Source: Clostridiales bacterium
GTDB taxonomy: Bacteria; Bacillota; Clostridia; Saccharofermentanales; Saccharofermentanaceae
Reading direction: 5' to 3'
Assembly: GCA_017552455.1 (NCBI GenBank)
Contig: JAFZPX010000056.1
Span: 1-47,634, forward strand
DNA: 47,634 nucleotides
Within the stretch, counting starts at the first letter, position 1; the number at the start of each line of letters is the position of its first letter. Below the pieces are notes generated by a model that was not told the DNA's origin, searched no databases, and saw only the letters and a program-made list of their open reading frames with translations. Below, one piece after another: positions 1 through 9,094 of the stretch. Made by a program: the position numbers and the translations under genes.

Positions 1-4
1 CATA

Positions 5-1030
5 TCATCTGACCTCCAGACAATTCATAATGGCCACGATTACATCAGGACTCGAGAAGAAACCGTTGTGATCAATACCATTAACTGTGATAAAGTTCGC
101 AGAACCGCTCGATACTGATGAGAACAAAGCTCTTGAAGATTCTATAGGGATAACCTCATCATCAACCGAAGCTATCATGGTTACCGGACATTCAACATCC
201 TGTGCATATCTGTAAGCCGGAAGCTTGTAAGCAACGAGAAGCTTAAGCGGCCCATGGAAGATATTAAGGTAATTGTTGAACAGATCATAACCTGAATTGT
301 AAGGTGCGAGCATAATCATGGAATCGATATCAACATCTTCCCTGGATGCAAGATACATAACCGGTCCGTTACCGATTGAGTAAGACATCAATGTGATTCC
401 GGATGTTGTATCCATTGAAGCAACTATCTCATAAGCCTGAACTGTAAAGTCCTGAAGCGTACTCTCATTAAGAGGACCTTCACTCAAGCCATATGTCGGA
501 TAATCAATGAAGACAAAATCATAGTATTCGTAGAGGAACGACAACTTCTCATTATCAAGAAGCTTGGCAACTTTGCCTGATGAATTCTCACCATTTCCTC
601 CAAAGTACAGGATGACAGGTCTGGGTTCATTCTCAGGAACTGAAGTAGCAATTATCCTCCAGCCTGAAAGACCGTTGGAAGATATCTGTTCTACTCCGGC
701 CTCGAGATCACAGAGATCCTCATACGAATCCTCATCAGAACTTCCCGGTAAAGTGATGCGCTTACCAACGTTATACATCATGTACGAACTGACTATAATG
801 ACAGACAGGACAACCAACAAAGCATATATGGGAACCCTAATCTTCGAAGGTTTACCTTCCATAACGAATCCGACAACAAGTGCGATTCCGAAGATAACAG
901 CTGACATTATCAGGACTGTTATAGTGATGGTTCTGACAGCTTCAGACAGGATAAGGAACAAAAGGCTGCCGATCAAGGCGGCGATAACAGCACTTAACAG
1001 CGCAGTTTTTACTCTTTTACCAAAAGTCAT
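5..1030 (-). CDS. Membrane-anchored alpha/beta hydrolase
   Basis: A 341-residue protein with three hydrophobic segments near the N-terminus (about residues 9-29, 34-57 and 65-86) followed by an alpha/beta-hydrolase domain. Visible catalytic elements are an oxyanion-type YFGGNGEN strand, a nucleophile elbow SYSIGNG (Ser in a G/S-x-S-x-G context), an acidic residue in ASVDDEVIP and a histidine in GIDHNGFF. The family hydrolyses esters, peptides or lipids; substrate here unknown. I chose the ATG at 1030 over an in-frame ATG 51 bases upstream because GGAGGAA lies 6 bases before it. It is divergent from the D,D-carboxypeptidase gene, across an 82-base gap. The catalytic domain is probably outside the membrane, but topology is inferred only from hydrophobicity. 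Confidence 0.85.
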   Translation of the reverse strand: MTFGKRVKTALLSAVIAALIGSLLFLILSEAVRTITITVLIMSAVIFGIALVVGFVMEGKPSKIRVPIYALLVVLSVIIVSSYMMYNVGKRITLPGSSDEDSYEDLCDLEAGVEQISSNGLSGWRIIATSVPENEPRPVILYFGGNGENSSGKVAKLLDNEKLSFLYEYYDFVFIDYPTYGLSEGPLNESTLQDFTVQAYEIVASMDTTSGITLMSYSIGNGPVMYLASREDVDIDSMIMLAPYNSGYDLFNNYLNIFHGPLKLLVAYKLPAYRYAQDVECPVTMIASVDDEVIPIESSRALFSSVSSGSANFITVNGIDHNGFFSSPDVIVAIMNCLEVR

Positions 1031-1100
1031 AAGTATTCCTCCGGGAACATTAGACATATAAATATAATGTATCGGAAACACAATCCGTACTTTGAAATTA

Positions 1101-1106
1101 TATAAT
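1101..1106 (+). promoter_or_regulatory. Perfect -10 box 6 nt before the dacF-like ATG
   Basis: TATAAT followed by exactly six bases (TATCCT) and then the ATG at 1113. No Shine-Dalgarno sequence is present upstream of that ATG. If this -10 is used, transcription starts at or next to the A of the ATG, giving a leaderless mRNA. No convincing -35 is visible at the usual spacing. Confidence 0.5.
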
Positions 1107-1112
1107 TATCCT

Positions 1113-2159
1113 ATGGCAAATTCAAAAAAGAGAAGAAAAAGAAAACTCAATGCCAGAGGAAAGGCCTTTCTGGCCTTATCGTGTCTGGCGATCATATTAC
1201 TGGCTGTATTAATCATCAGTCTTGAATCCTGCAAACACAGAGAACCCGAGACGAGTGCCGAGGGTACTCTGACAACGTTATCAACTGACATTCAGGAAAC
1301 GATCCCGACCGAGACAGAAGCACCAACACCCACTCCGCTTCCGACACTCGATCTTCTTGGAGGCATCTACAGCAACGAAGCAATTCTGATTGATGCCGAG
1401 ACAGGTGCAGTAATCTCAGAGAAGAATCCTGACACACAGGCATATCCCGCTTCAGTAACTAAGATGATGACTCTGCTCATTGCTTGCGAGCAGCTTACGG
1501 ATTACAACGAAGTTTATCCTCTGCCCCGTGAGATCTACGATACACTCTATTATCAGGATCTTTCCACAGCAGGCTTTGAGTGTAATGAGCCTATTACCAT
1601 TAACGATCTTTTATACGGACTTCAGCTTCGTTCAGGTGCTGAATGCTGTCTCGGTCTTGCCAACAGAGTCGCAGGTTCAGAGACTGCATTTGTTGAGATG
1701 ATGAATAGCAGAGCAGAAGAACTCGGCATGACAAATACCCATTTTATGAACTGCACAGGAGAGCACGACGTTAACCATTATTCCACAGTTCGCGATATGG
1801 CTACCTTGCTCCGTGCAGGTCTTCAGAACGATAAGTTCAGAGAAGTATTCTCTACTTCTGTCTTCCAGACAACACCCACGGTCACACATCCGGGCGGACT
1901 TATCATTTACAGCACATTCTCACAGACAATGAATTCAATGGAGTTTGAAGGCGGTACATTTATCGGAGGTAAGACCGGATATACATCAGAGGCCGGACAG
2001 TGCCTTGCAACAGCTGCAACAATAGACGACCACGAATATATCTTTGTCACTTTCGGAGCATATCGTGCTGAAGGAGATACATCCTCTCACCTTCATACAG
2101 TTGATGCCATAAATACTTATGAAGCTCTTGCCGTAGAATTAAGTCAAATAGGCGGATAA
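1113..2159 (+). CDS. D-alanyl-D-alanine carboxypeptidase (DacF/PBP5-type)
   Basis: A serine-type penicillin-binding protein of 348 residues that trims the terminal D-Ala of peptidoglycan stem peptides outside the membrane. A basic N-terminus (KKRRKRK) and a hydrophobic anchor near residues 18-38 are followed by a Thr/Pro-rich linker (TEAPTPTPLPT) and the catalytic domain. SxxK is S114-V-T-K117 and KTG is K287-T-G. The second motif reads S174-G-A rather than the usual S-x-N, so the canonical Asn is missing; I believe some clostridial homologues share this, but could not check. An in-frame TTG at 1092 would add seven residues; neither start has an SD. The stop lies four bases before the ATG of the next gene, so the two are probably co-transcribed. 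Confidence 0.9.
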   Translation: MANSKKRRKRKLNARGKAFLALSCLAIILLAVLIISLESCKHREPETSAEGTLTTLSTDIQETIPTETEAPTPTPLPTLDLLGGIYSNEAILIDAETGAVISEKNPDTQAYPASVTKMMTLLIACEQLTDYNEVYPLPREIYDTLYYQDLSTAGFECNEPITINDLLYGLQLRSGAECCLGLANRVAGSETAFVEMMNSRAEELGMTNTHFMNCTGEHDVNHYSTVRDMATLLRAGLQNDKFREVFSTSVFQTTPTVTHPGGLIIYSTFSQTMNSMEFEGGTFIGGKTGYTSEAGQCLATAATIDDHEYIFVTFGAYRAEGDTSSHLHTVDAINTYEALAVELSQIGG

Positions 2160-2163
2160 AATA

Positions 2164-4050
2164 ATGTTATCGGATAAATATAGTAAATATTCATATCAAC
2201 TCTTACTATTACTATCTCATTTTTGTTGTATTTATATTATCAATACAGATAACAATTTACTTCTTATTATTCTTTTCTTATTGAGTTTCATATCTGCCTT
2301 TATCAAAAGAGATAGAATTACAAAGCAAGATATAACACTTTCTAGAGTTGTATGTATTGCAATAAGTATAATTCTCTTCTCTTTCACCGGTAGCATACTC
2401 AGCAGTACGGCTCATTTAGTCCTATCATTATTATTATCAATCCCTGCATCCTTGACCGCTTTCGATTTTTGCAAAGTATTCGAAAAGCTATTTACAAGCA
2501 ACAAAAGAAATACAGTTAGAATAATCGATAAATTAAGTCTTAAAGAGTATTTGATTTGCATTATTACTGCATTTTTTAGCATTACTTTAATGTCCACATC
2601 TTCACCTCTCTATCCGTTCAATATATGGGATGATACAAATGTATATTTCACAATGGGGCGCGTCGTTTTAGGAGGTATGGTTCCCTATAGAGATGTATAT
2701 GAACAAAAAGGTCCCATCTGGTTTTTTATTCAAGCCCTCTGTGCTTTAATTTCAGATAATTCTTTCATTGGTGTATACATTTTAGAAACAGTTATGTGCT
2801 CATTATTCATTATCTTCTCATGGAAGATAACTAAACTCTTTATCAGTATCGAAGAGCATGAATACTATGTATTGGGAGTTATGATTCTGTCAGGCATAAT
2901 TTATTCTTCAAATATGTTTCACCTAGGTGGAAGTACAGAAGAATTCGCCTTTCCCCTTCTTGCTATAGTTATGTATATTGCCCTGAAAGCACTAATTCAA
3001 GATAAGACACTCCCATCTGTAAAAGAAGCATTAATTGTAGGGCTAATAACCGGATCTTTATTCTGGATAAAGTTCACTTTATGTGCGTTTATCGTTGGCT
3101 TTGTTTTTTTCTTCTTTGTTTATGCAATCACCATCAAAAAAAACAGGGAGCTCCTAAGACTAATCTGTACATTTCTAATCGGCTTTATAATAGTTACTAT
3201 CCCCATTCTCATATATTATGGAATCAATAGTGCTATTAATGACCTTATCAATGTTTACTTTATTGATAACATTGTTGTTCACAGCGGAATCAATACTACT
3301 GGTAACGATTATTTGCTAACTCTTATTCATAAACTCAAACTATTCACTGTTGGATTTGGAATTCTTTATAAACCGAATATTGCTTTGCTATTCTTAATTC
3401 TAATTTCAGTAATACTCTTCTCCATATATAAGAAGAGAATTACTGTATATCTTCTTTTATCTTATTCGATTACTCACTTAGTATGCTTTATGAAAGACGG
3501 CGTTATTATTTTCTATTATGGATTTCCTCTAGTTGTGTTTTCAGCATTAACACTAATTCCGATAACCTTAGCACTTAAAATAGTTAATGAAAGGCTTAAG
3601 GCAAAAACTACTATAGCTTCAACAGTGTTGATTTCAGCTGTTATCGTGTGCTTCGTATCTTGCATCTTAAATAGCAAAAATACTACATTATTAGGTAAGC
3701 CTTATGAAGAAACACCTCAGTACATTTTTTCCCAAGAGATTACTAAAACGGATAACCCCAGAATTTTGACTTATGATGTTATGGATTCTGGTTTTTTAAC
3801 TGCAAGTGGAGCTTTACCTTCTAATCGTTTCTACTGTTCTTTAATAATACTTAATCATCTTCCTGAAGCTCAACAAGAACGCGATCATCTTATAGAAGAT
3901 GGCTATTTTGATTATATCGTCGCTTACAGAAACGATTACGAGTGGAATAATTATGAGGTAATCTCAAGTGCTGAATATGCAATACCTTATCCATCCGGCA
4001 ATACTTATTCACAAGTTTATTATCTTTACAAAAGAGACGACTTGATCTGA
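2164..4050 (+). CDS. Polytopic GT-C-like membrane protein (paralogue 1)
   Basis: A 628-residue protein with many hydrophobic helices and a C-terminal soluble domain of about 110 residues. The first large loop carries an acidic pair (NIWDDTNVYF) and PYRDVYEQKGP, resembling the active-site loop of GT-C enzymes of the PMT/ArnT type, which transfer sugars from polyprenyl-phosphate carriers outside the membrane. This assignment is by motif and topology only. The C-terminal part (ILTYDVMDSGF, SNRF, DGYFDYIVAY) is shared with the next two paralogues. The start has AGGCGG about 8 bases upstream, within the end of the preceding gene. Its DNA is clearly more A+T-rich than the neighbours (sampled lines 28-32% G+C), which suggests separate acquisition. 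Confidence 0.75.
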   Translation: MLSDKYSKYSYQLLLLLSHFCCIYIINTDNNLLLIILFLLSFISAFIKRDRITKQDITLSRVVCIAISIILFSFTGSILSSTAHLVLSLLLSIPASLTAFDFCKVFEKLFTSNKRNTVRIIDKLSLKEYLICIITAFFSITLMSTSSPLYPFNIWDDTNVYFTMGRVVLGGMVPYRDVYEQKGPIWFFIQALCALISDNSFIGVYILETVMCSLFIIFSWKITKLFISIEEHEYYVLGVMILSGIIYSSNMFHLGGSTEEFAFPLLAIVMYIALKALIQDKTLPSVKEALIVGLITGSLFWIKFTLCAFIVGFVFFFFVYAITIKKNRELLRLICTFLIGFIIVTIPILIYYGINSAINDLINVYFIDNIVVHSGINTTGNDYLLTLIHKLKLFTVGFGILYKPNIALLFLILISVILFSIYKKRITVYLLLSYSITHLVCFMKDGVIIFYYGFPLVVFSALTLIPITLALKIVNERLKAKTTIASTVLISAVIVCFVSCILNSKNTTLLGKPYEETPQYIFSQEITKTDNPRILTYDVMDSGFLTASGALPSNRFYCSLIILNHLPEAQQERDHLIEDGYFDYIVAYRNDYEWNNYEVISSAEYAIPYPSGNTYSQVYYLYKRDDLI

Positions 4051-4111
4051 TTTCAACCCTTCTAATCTCTATAATAGAAGAGAAAACTACAGACATCAGC
4101 GGAGATCTAAG

Positions 4112-5821
4112 ATGCGTAAATATACGAATTATACTACGAGTATACTAGCCTGCATTCTAGCGGCAATACTTATAAGTGTTACTCTTGATCAACGCTTAGA
4201 GCAAAAATCACTAATATTTATTACTATTATAGCAGTTCCTGTTTCTTGGGCAATCGGGCTGCTCATTATATATGCAAAAGATAAACTTGATATGTTCATC
4301 AACAAGAATACTGAATATATCGATATACACCTTACAATCAAGGAGATGATTACGGGAGCTATCGTGTCAGTGATATCCATCACTTTCATGTCGACCTCTT
4401 CTCCTTTATATCCTTTCAATCTTTGGAATGATGCTGACCTGTTTCTTACGATGGGAAGAAGCATTAAGAACGGTCAGGTGCCTTACCGCGATCTGTATGA
4501 ACAGAAAGGGCCATTACTGTACTTCATACATTCGTTGTGTGCTTTAATATCTGACAGAACATTCTTCGGTGTTTATATCCTCGAGTCAATAATGTGTTTC
4601 ATCTTTATCATATTCGCATGGAAGATCGTAAAGCTGTTCATAAAGGATGTTGAATCGACCGGAGCAGTTATCCTAACTCTTCCCTTGTGTGCCATCATTT
4701 ACTCGTCAAATATGTTCCACTTAGGAGACAGCACCGAAGAACTGACATTCCCTCTTCTTACCATTGTTTTGTATTTTGCACTTAAAGCCCTTCGAACAGA
4801 CAATACTTTACCCTCTTGGAAAGAGACACTAATAACAGGAGTTATCGGCGGTATTATTTTCTGGACCAAGTTCAATCTATGCGCCTTCATAGCAGGCTTT
4901 GCAGTCTTCTTCCTAATCTATTCGATAGTCATACATCAGATAAATAACCTTCTCAAATGTATCCTCGCGATGATTACCGGAGTCGCTGCTGTATCCTTAC
5001 CTATTCTGATTTATTTCAAAGTCAATGATGCTCTTGAGGACCTGTTCACCGTTTATTTCTATAACAACATATTCCTGTATAACAGCACATCCGGTGGGAT
5101 TCTACACAAACTGACACACTCGATTCCTACAGGATTCGGTCTTGTATTCAGGCATAATCACGGTCTTCTTGCTATTCTCATGCTCGCTTTAATTACATTC
5201 ATAGTATTCAACAGAAGAACTGCCGTATTCCTTCTAACAGTCTTCACAACAATGATGATTGGGGCGTTCAGCGGAAGCTTCGTTATCTTCTATTACGGCT
5301 TTATCTTTATGACATTTACCGCGATACTGCTGATACCCGCTACGTGTCTATATAACGACGCCATACAAAAACTTTCACAGAAACGAGCCCACACAGCTTT
5401 ATCGATAGGAATCCTAATCACCATTGTATCTTTAATCTTCTATTCCGGAAGCAAGAATCTAAGCCTCATCGGAAAGCCTTATGATGAGACACCTCAAGCC
5501 ATATTCGCGACTGAGATAGAGAAAACTCCCAATGCCAGGATCCTTACCTATGATGTTATGGATATGGGTTTCTTTATCTCGAGCGGCAACGATCCCTCCA
5601 ACAGGTATTTTAGTTATCTGAATATCGTGGATGAATTGCCTGATATACGCGAATCACAAGACAGTCTGATCAACGACGGGTATTTTGATTACATAATCAC
5701 ATATAACGACACATTCGAATGGGACGGTTATGAAGTCGTTATGCAATCGGAATACTCTATCCCCTATTCTAACGGGATAACATACGACTACGATTTCTAT
5801 CTTTATAAGAAAATTTCTTAA
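4112..5821 (+). CDS. Polytopic GT-C-like membrane protein (paralogue 2)
   Basis: A 569-residue paralogue of the preceding gene. It shares the loop with NLWNDADLFLTMGR and PYRDLYEQKGP, the segment IIYSSNMFHLG, and the C-terminal ILTYDVMDMGFF / DGYFDYIITY block. About ten or more hydrophobic segments are visible. GGAG at 4101-4104 gives a suitable SD for the ATG at 4112, and a TATAAT at 4070-4075 could be a separate -10, though no -35 is seen. Composition is intermediate (one line counted at 40% G+C). A glycosyltransferase role with a lipid-linked sugar donor is plausible but inferred. Its stop shares the four bases TTAA with the stop of the convergent third paralogue. Confidence 0.75.
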   Translation: MRKYTNYTTSILACILAAILISVTLDQRLEQKSLIFITIIAVPVSWAIGLLIIYAKDKLDMFINKNTEYIDIHLTIKEMITGAIVSVISITFMSTSSPLYPFNLWNDADLFLTMGRSIKNGQVPYRDLYEQKGPLLYFIHSLCALISDRTFFGVYILESIMCFIFIIFAWKIVKLFIKDVESTGAVILTLPLCAIIYSSNMFHLGDSTEELTFPLLTIVLYFALKALRTDNTLPSWKETLITGVIGGIIFWTKFNLCAFIAGFAVFFLIYSIVIHQINNLLKCILAMITGVAAVSLPILIYFKVNDALEDLFTVYFYNNIFLYNSTSGGILHKLTHSIPTGFGLVFRHNHGLLAILMLALITFIVFNRRTAVFLLTVFTTMMIGAFSGSFVIFYYGFIFMTFTAILLIPATCLYNDAIQKLSQKRAHTALSIGILITIVSLIFYSGSKNLSLIGKPYDETPQAIFATEIEKTPNARILTYDVMDMGFFISSGNDPSNRYFSYLNIVDELPDIRESQDSLINDGYFDYIITYNDTFEWDGYEVVMQSEYSIPYSNGITYDYDFYLYKKIS

Positions 5822-7353
5822 TCAGAGATTCTTCTATACAGGCAGTGTCTGTCGAGATAAGGAACCTTGGTAAAATCACAATAAGGATCTATATCCTCTG
5901 CAATTAACTCGTAGTTATCCCACTCATACTCATCACTATAGGTAACAATATAATCGAAGTAGCCTTCTGCTATCAGTCTCTCCTGCTCTTCAACAGCTTC
6001 CTCGTTGTTCTCGATGAAGTTCATCGTCGTGAAGAATCTGTTTGACGGGCTGACACCCGAAGCAAGATAAAAGCCTCCGTCGATGATGTCATAAGTCAGA
6101 ATCTTCGGATCTTCAGTCTGATTGATAATATCTGCCAAAACATACTGCGACAGCTCTTCCTTGGGCACAAACATAAGATATGTATTCTTACACATAAACA
6201 TCGAGCACAAAGTAATCACTGCGCACAAAGCTCCCAGTACTAACTGTATGAGCCTCTTGTTGTATGAGCGCTTCTTAATAAGCTTTTCTATTCCCTTCAC
6301 AACAAGTATAAGTGCGAAAACAAAATAGAAGCTTAAGATGTAGCCGTAGTAGTAAGTATAAAAGGGCTGCGAGAAAACCGCCTTCAAGGATATCGCGAAC
6401 GTTACCAGGAACAGTGTGATGACACTCTTGCGGTATTTCTTTTCGAAAACGACAACACCAACTAAAGACAGAATCATAAGCACACAGTAATCAAGGTTGC
6501 TCATGCATGACTCCGCCAGAGCCATCACGGGAACTGCAAGGAAGCGTACTACGGGATTACCGAGAAGACCCGGGTAAGATCCCCCTCCTATGTAGTTGAA
6601 GATATTGTTGTAGAAATATGCTTCCCAAAGATATCCGAGTGCATGGTTAGCGCCGAAGTAAATGAATACCGGCAGCGATACTACAGCGAAGCCTGCAATG
6701 AAATATAAGATGTCCTTAAGAAGGAGCTTATATGCCTTATTCCTAACGGCTCTTACAATGAGTATCAGAATGAAGCCGAGAATGAAGCCAAGGAAGGTGT
6801 ACTTTGTCCAGAAAAGCATGCCCGCTATAAGTCCGCAGACAAGCGAATCTTTTACACCCGGAAGAACCTTCTCCTCCTTAATCATCTTCAATGCTACATA
6901 AAGAACGACAGAAAGAAGCGGGAAACAGAACTCTTCAGTATTGCCGCCGAAGTTAAACATACCGATCGTATAAGTAATGCCCATAAGAACCGGAACGAGA
7001 CCTATACAAACTGCAGGAGCCTTAGGAACAAACAGCTTAACTGTTTTCCAGCTGAAGATGGCAAATACAGAAGCCGCGATACACTCAAACAGCCACACGC
7101 CCGTAAAGCTTGTCTTCGATATCAAAGAAGCAACAGCGTACATAAGAAGGAATATGGGGCCTTTCTGCTCGTAAAGATCCATATAAGGCACCTGTCCCTC
7201 GAAGACACCTCTGCCAACAGTAAAATAGACATTTACGTCATCCCAGACATTAAGCGGATAGATAGGAGACGAAGCGGAGACTGCAGTCATAATGATAAAC
7301 GCTGACATTACGAGAAACGCTATCTCAAGACCGGTCTTCTTCGATATCGTCAT
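5818..7353 (-). CDS. Polytopic GT-C-like membrane protein (paralogue 3)
   Basis: A 511-residue paralogue, shorter at the N-terminus: it starts at the equivalent of the first conserved helix. It keeps ASSPIYPLNVWDDVNVYF, PYMDLYEQKGP, the IGMFNFGGNTEEFCFP segment, and the C-terminal ILTYDIIDGGFY / EGYFDYIVTY block. It is on the opposite strand to paralogues 1 and 2. Its ATG overlaps the TGA of the upstream gene in ATGA, so it is translationally coupled to that unknown membrane-anchored protein. Base composition is like the bulk of the window (one line counted at 53% G+C). Function as a GT-C enzyme is inferred from motif and topology. Confidence 0.75.
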   Translation of the reverse strand: MTISKKTGLEIAFLVMSAFIIMTAVSASSPIYPLNVWDDVNVYFTVGRGVFEGQVPYMDLYEQKGPIFLLMYAVASLISKTSFTGVWLFECIAASVFAIFSWKTVKLFVPKAPAVCIGLVPVLMGITYTIGMFNFGGNTEEFCFPLLSVVLYVALKMIKEEKVLPGVKDSLVCGLIAGMLFWTKYTFLGFILGFILILIVRAVRNKAYKLLLKDILYFIAGFAVVSLPVFIYFGANHALGYLWEAYFYNNIFNYIGGGSYPGLLGNPVVRFLAVPVMALAESCMSNLDYCVLMILSLVGVVVFEKKYRKSVITLFLVTFAISLKAVFSQPFYTYYYGYILSFYFVFALILVVKGIEKLIKKRSYNKRLIQLVLGALCAVITLCSMFMCKNTYLMFVPKEELSQYVLADIINQTEDPKILTYDIIDGGFYLASGVSPSNRFFTTMNFIENNEEAVEEQERLIAEGYFDYIVTYSDEYEWDNYELIAEDIDPYCDFTKVPYLDRHCLYRRISD

Positions 7354-8063
7354 GTGGCACTCTCCATCGTATCGACAACGGTATTAACAATATTGTCGAA
7401 CGTGTCTACAGCCCAGTTACGTGCATCTGAAGCAAGGCCGGAAGCCATATCGTCAGATACATATGAATTGGTTATAAACCCTGACTGCGAATTAACTATA
7501 TCAACACGGATACTCTCGTTCTCAAAGCCTGCAAAAGATCCGTAGAACTTACCTATGGCAAAAAGCTTACCCGACAAAGTCAATAACTCCGATTCAGACA
7601 TGCTCGAATCGCAAGTCACAGAGAAAGCTGAATAATCGGCGTTATGTGTAATGGAGATAACCTTATCTTCGATGAGCATATTAAGAACAGTGTCATCATA
7701 GTAAGAGCTCATCTGAGAAAGAAGTTCATCTCTGTATTCAGACGCGATCGTAAGTGTTACGCTGCCGTCTTCGTGCTTCTCGGCAACCAGTCTTCCCTCA
7801 GAGTTCTGTACCAACTGCTCCAACTGCTCATCTGTTATGCTGTCACCGTAAGTAGGCGGAACACTGACAATAACAGATACATGTCCTTCTTCATCAGTAA
7901 CTGTCCGGGATGAAGGAAAGACTTCAGTATCATCAGTTAATCCGGGAACACTTATACCTCTGTCAGTAAAGAAGCCTGCGATCTGCGGCTTAAAGTGCCT
8001 GTAGCACATAACGCACAGGGCAATAACGACAACAAGTAGAATTATGCGCTTGATAAGTTTCAT
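7350..8063 (-). CDS. Single-pass membrane-anchored protein of unknown function
   Basis: A 237-residue protein that I do not recognise. It has an N-terminal basic residue pair and a hydrophobic anchor (about residues 5-22), followed by an acidic, Ser/Thr-rich domain predicted to lie outside the cytoplasm. No cysteine lipobox and no catalytic motif is obvious. It starts by a one-base TAATG overlap with the AIR-synthase-like gene and ends by an ATGA overlap with the GT-C paralogue 3 gene, so it bridges a sulfur-transfer operon and a membrane enzyme. The coupling suggests it may act with the GT-C protein; this is inference. Confidence 0.7.
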   Translation of the reverse strand: MKLIKRIILLVVVIALCVMCYRHFKPQIAGFFTDRGISVPGLTDDTEVFPSSRTVTDEEGHVSVIVSVPPTYGDSITDEQLEQLVQNSEGRLVAEKHEDGSVTLTIASEYRDELLSQMSSYYDDTVLNMLIEDKVISITHNADYSAFSVTCDSSMSESELLTLSGKLFAIGKFYGSFAGFENESIRVDIVNSQSGFITNSYVSDDMASGLASDARNWAVDTFDNIVNTVVDTMESAT

Positions 8064-9094
8064 TATATCATTCCGTACAGTTCATCTGCTTCCGGCGGGG
8101 TAAGCTCAACGCTTTCACCGGATGTCTTATCTATCCTTATGAATCCTTCTTCCTTTTCAGTAAACCTGCCGATTACACATGCCTGAACATTCTCTTTAGC
8201 AAGAGCCTCAAGAACCCTGTCAGGCTCCGGTGTAGCAATCAGCAGCGATCCTGATGATATGAGTCTGAAAGGATTTATATTAAGAGTATCACAAATCATC
8301 TGTGTTTCTTCTGTAATAGGTATAAGACGCTCATCAACAGTAATGCCGAGACCTGATATATGCGCCATCTCATAAGCCGCGCCAAGAACGCCGCCTTCGG
8401 TAACATCATGCAAAAGGTCAGCTGCACAAAGTCTGTATCCCCTGTCATTCTTCGCACCGGATGTACTGAACAGGTTACCTGTTATTACACCCTCGGGTAC
8501 AACGGAGATCAAAGAGGAATACGAAGCTGCCTTGTCTAATAACTCAGCGGGAACAGAAGCAAGCTTGGAAGAATGCTCCTTAGCTGCAATATATGAGCCC
8601 TCGATGCCGCAAGTCTTTGTAAGTATGAGACTGTCTCCTGCTACTGCATGTCCAAGAGGAACGGGGTGATCCTTTCCTATAAGACCAAATGCTGTAGAGA
8701 TAACAATAAAGGTATTAACAGATTCAGACACTTCTGTATGACCGCCGACAATATCGACGCCTATCTTCTTAGCCTCACGGGAAGCATCTTCTACAATCTT
8801 GCTAATGTCTTCAGGATTGCAGGACGGCGGAGCGATAATGTCGATAAGAATACCTGTAGGTCTTACTCCGCACGCAGCTATATCATTGCAGGAGACGTGA
8901 ACTGTTAACGTTCCCGACTCCATTCCGCCTGCAGTAACAGGATCGGAAGATATAACCATCATCTGTTCACCAAGATCGATCCAGGCACAGTCAGCGCCGA
9001 TATCTGATCCGACGACAGTTGAAGATGAAAGCGCAGGAAGTCTGCTCAGTACAAGATCAGAAAGCTGCTCGTTTGTAAGCTTACCTATCTTCAT
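8063..9094 (-). CDS. AIR synthase-related protein (PurM/HypE/ThiL superfamily)
   Basis: A 343-residue ATP-binding protein of the PurM/HypE/ThiL/SelD superfamily. Visible elements are a Gly-rich N-terminal segment with acidic residues (VGSDIGADCAW), SSDPVTAGG, the HVSCNDIAACGVRP helix that is characteristic of the family, and DIVGGHTEVSE. It lacks the N-terminal Cys/Sec-containing loop of SelD and the C-terminal Cys of HypE, so neither name fits. It overlaps thiI by ATGA, with nifZ beyond, suggesting a role beside sulfur transfer, for example in thiamine or tRNA thiolation metabolism. The precise substrate is unknown. Confidence 0.8.
   Translation of the reverse strand: MKIGKLTNEQLSDLVLSRLPALSSSTVVGSDIGADCAWIDLGEQMMVISSDPVTAGGMESGTLTVHVSCNDIAACGVRPTGILIDIIAPPSCNPEDISKIVEDASREAKKIGVDIVGGHTEVSESVNTFIVISTAFGLIGKDHPVPLGHAVAGDSLILTKTCGIEGSYIAAKEHSSKLASVPAELLDKAASYSSLISVVPEGVITGNLFSTSGAKNDRGYRLCAADLLHDVTEGGVLGAAYEMAHISGLGITVDERLIPITEETQMICDTLNINPFRLISSGSLLIATPEPDRVLEALAKENVQACVIGRFTEKEEGFIRIDKTSGESVELTPPEADELYGMI

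Noticed and set aside
8063..9094. Selenophosphate synthetase (SelD) call for the AIR-synthase-like gene
   Set aside because: The N-terminal Cys/Sec-x-x-Lys loop of SelD is not present, and the Gly-Ala-Asp segment and HVSCNDIAACG helix fit the HypE/ThiL side of the superfamily better.
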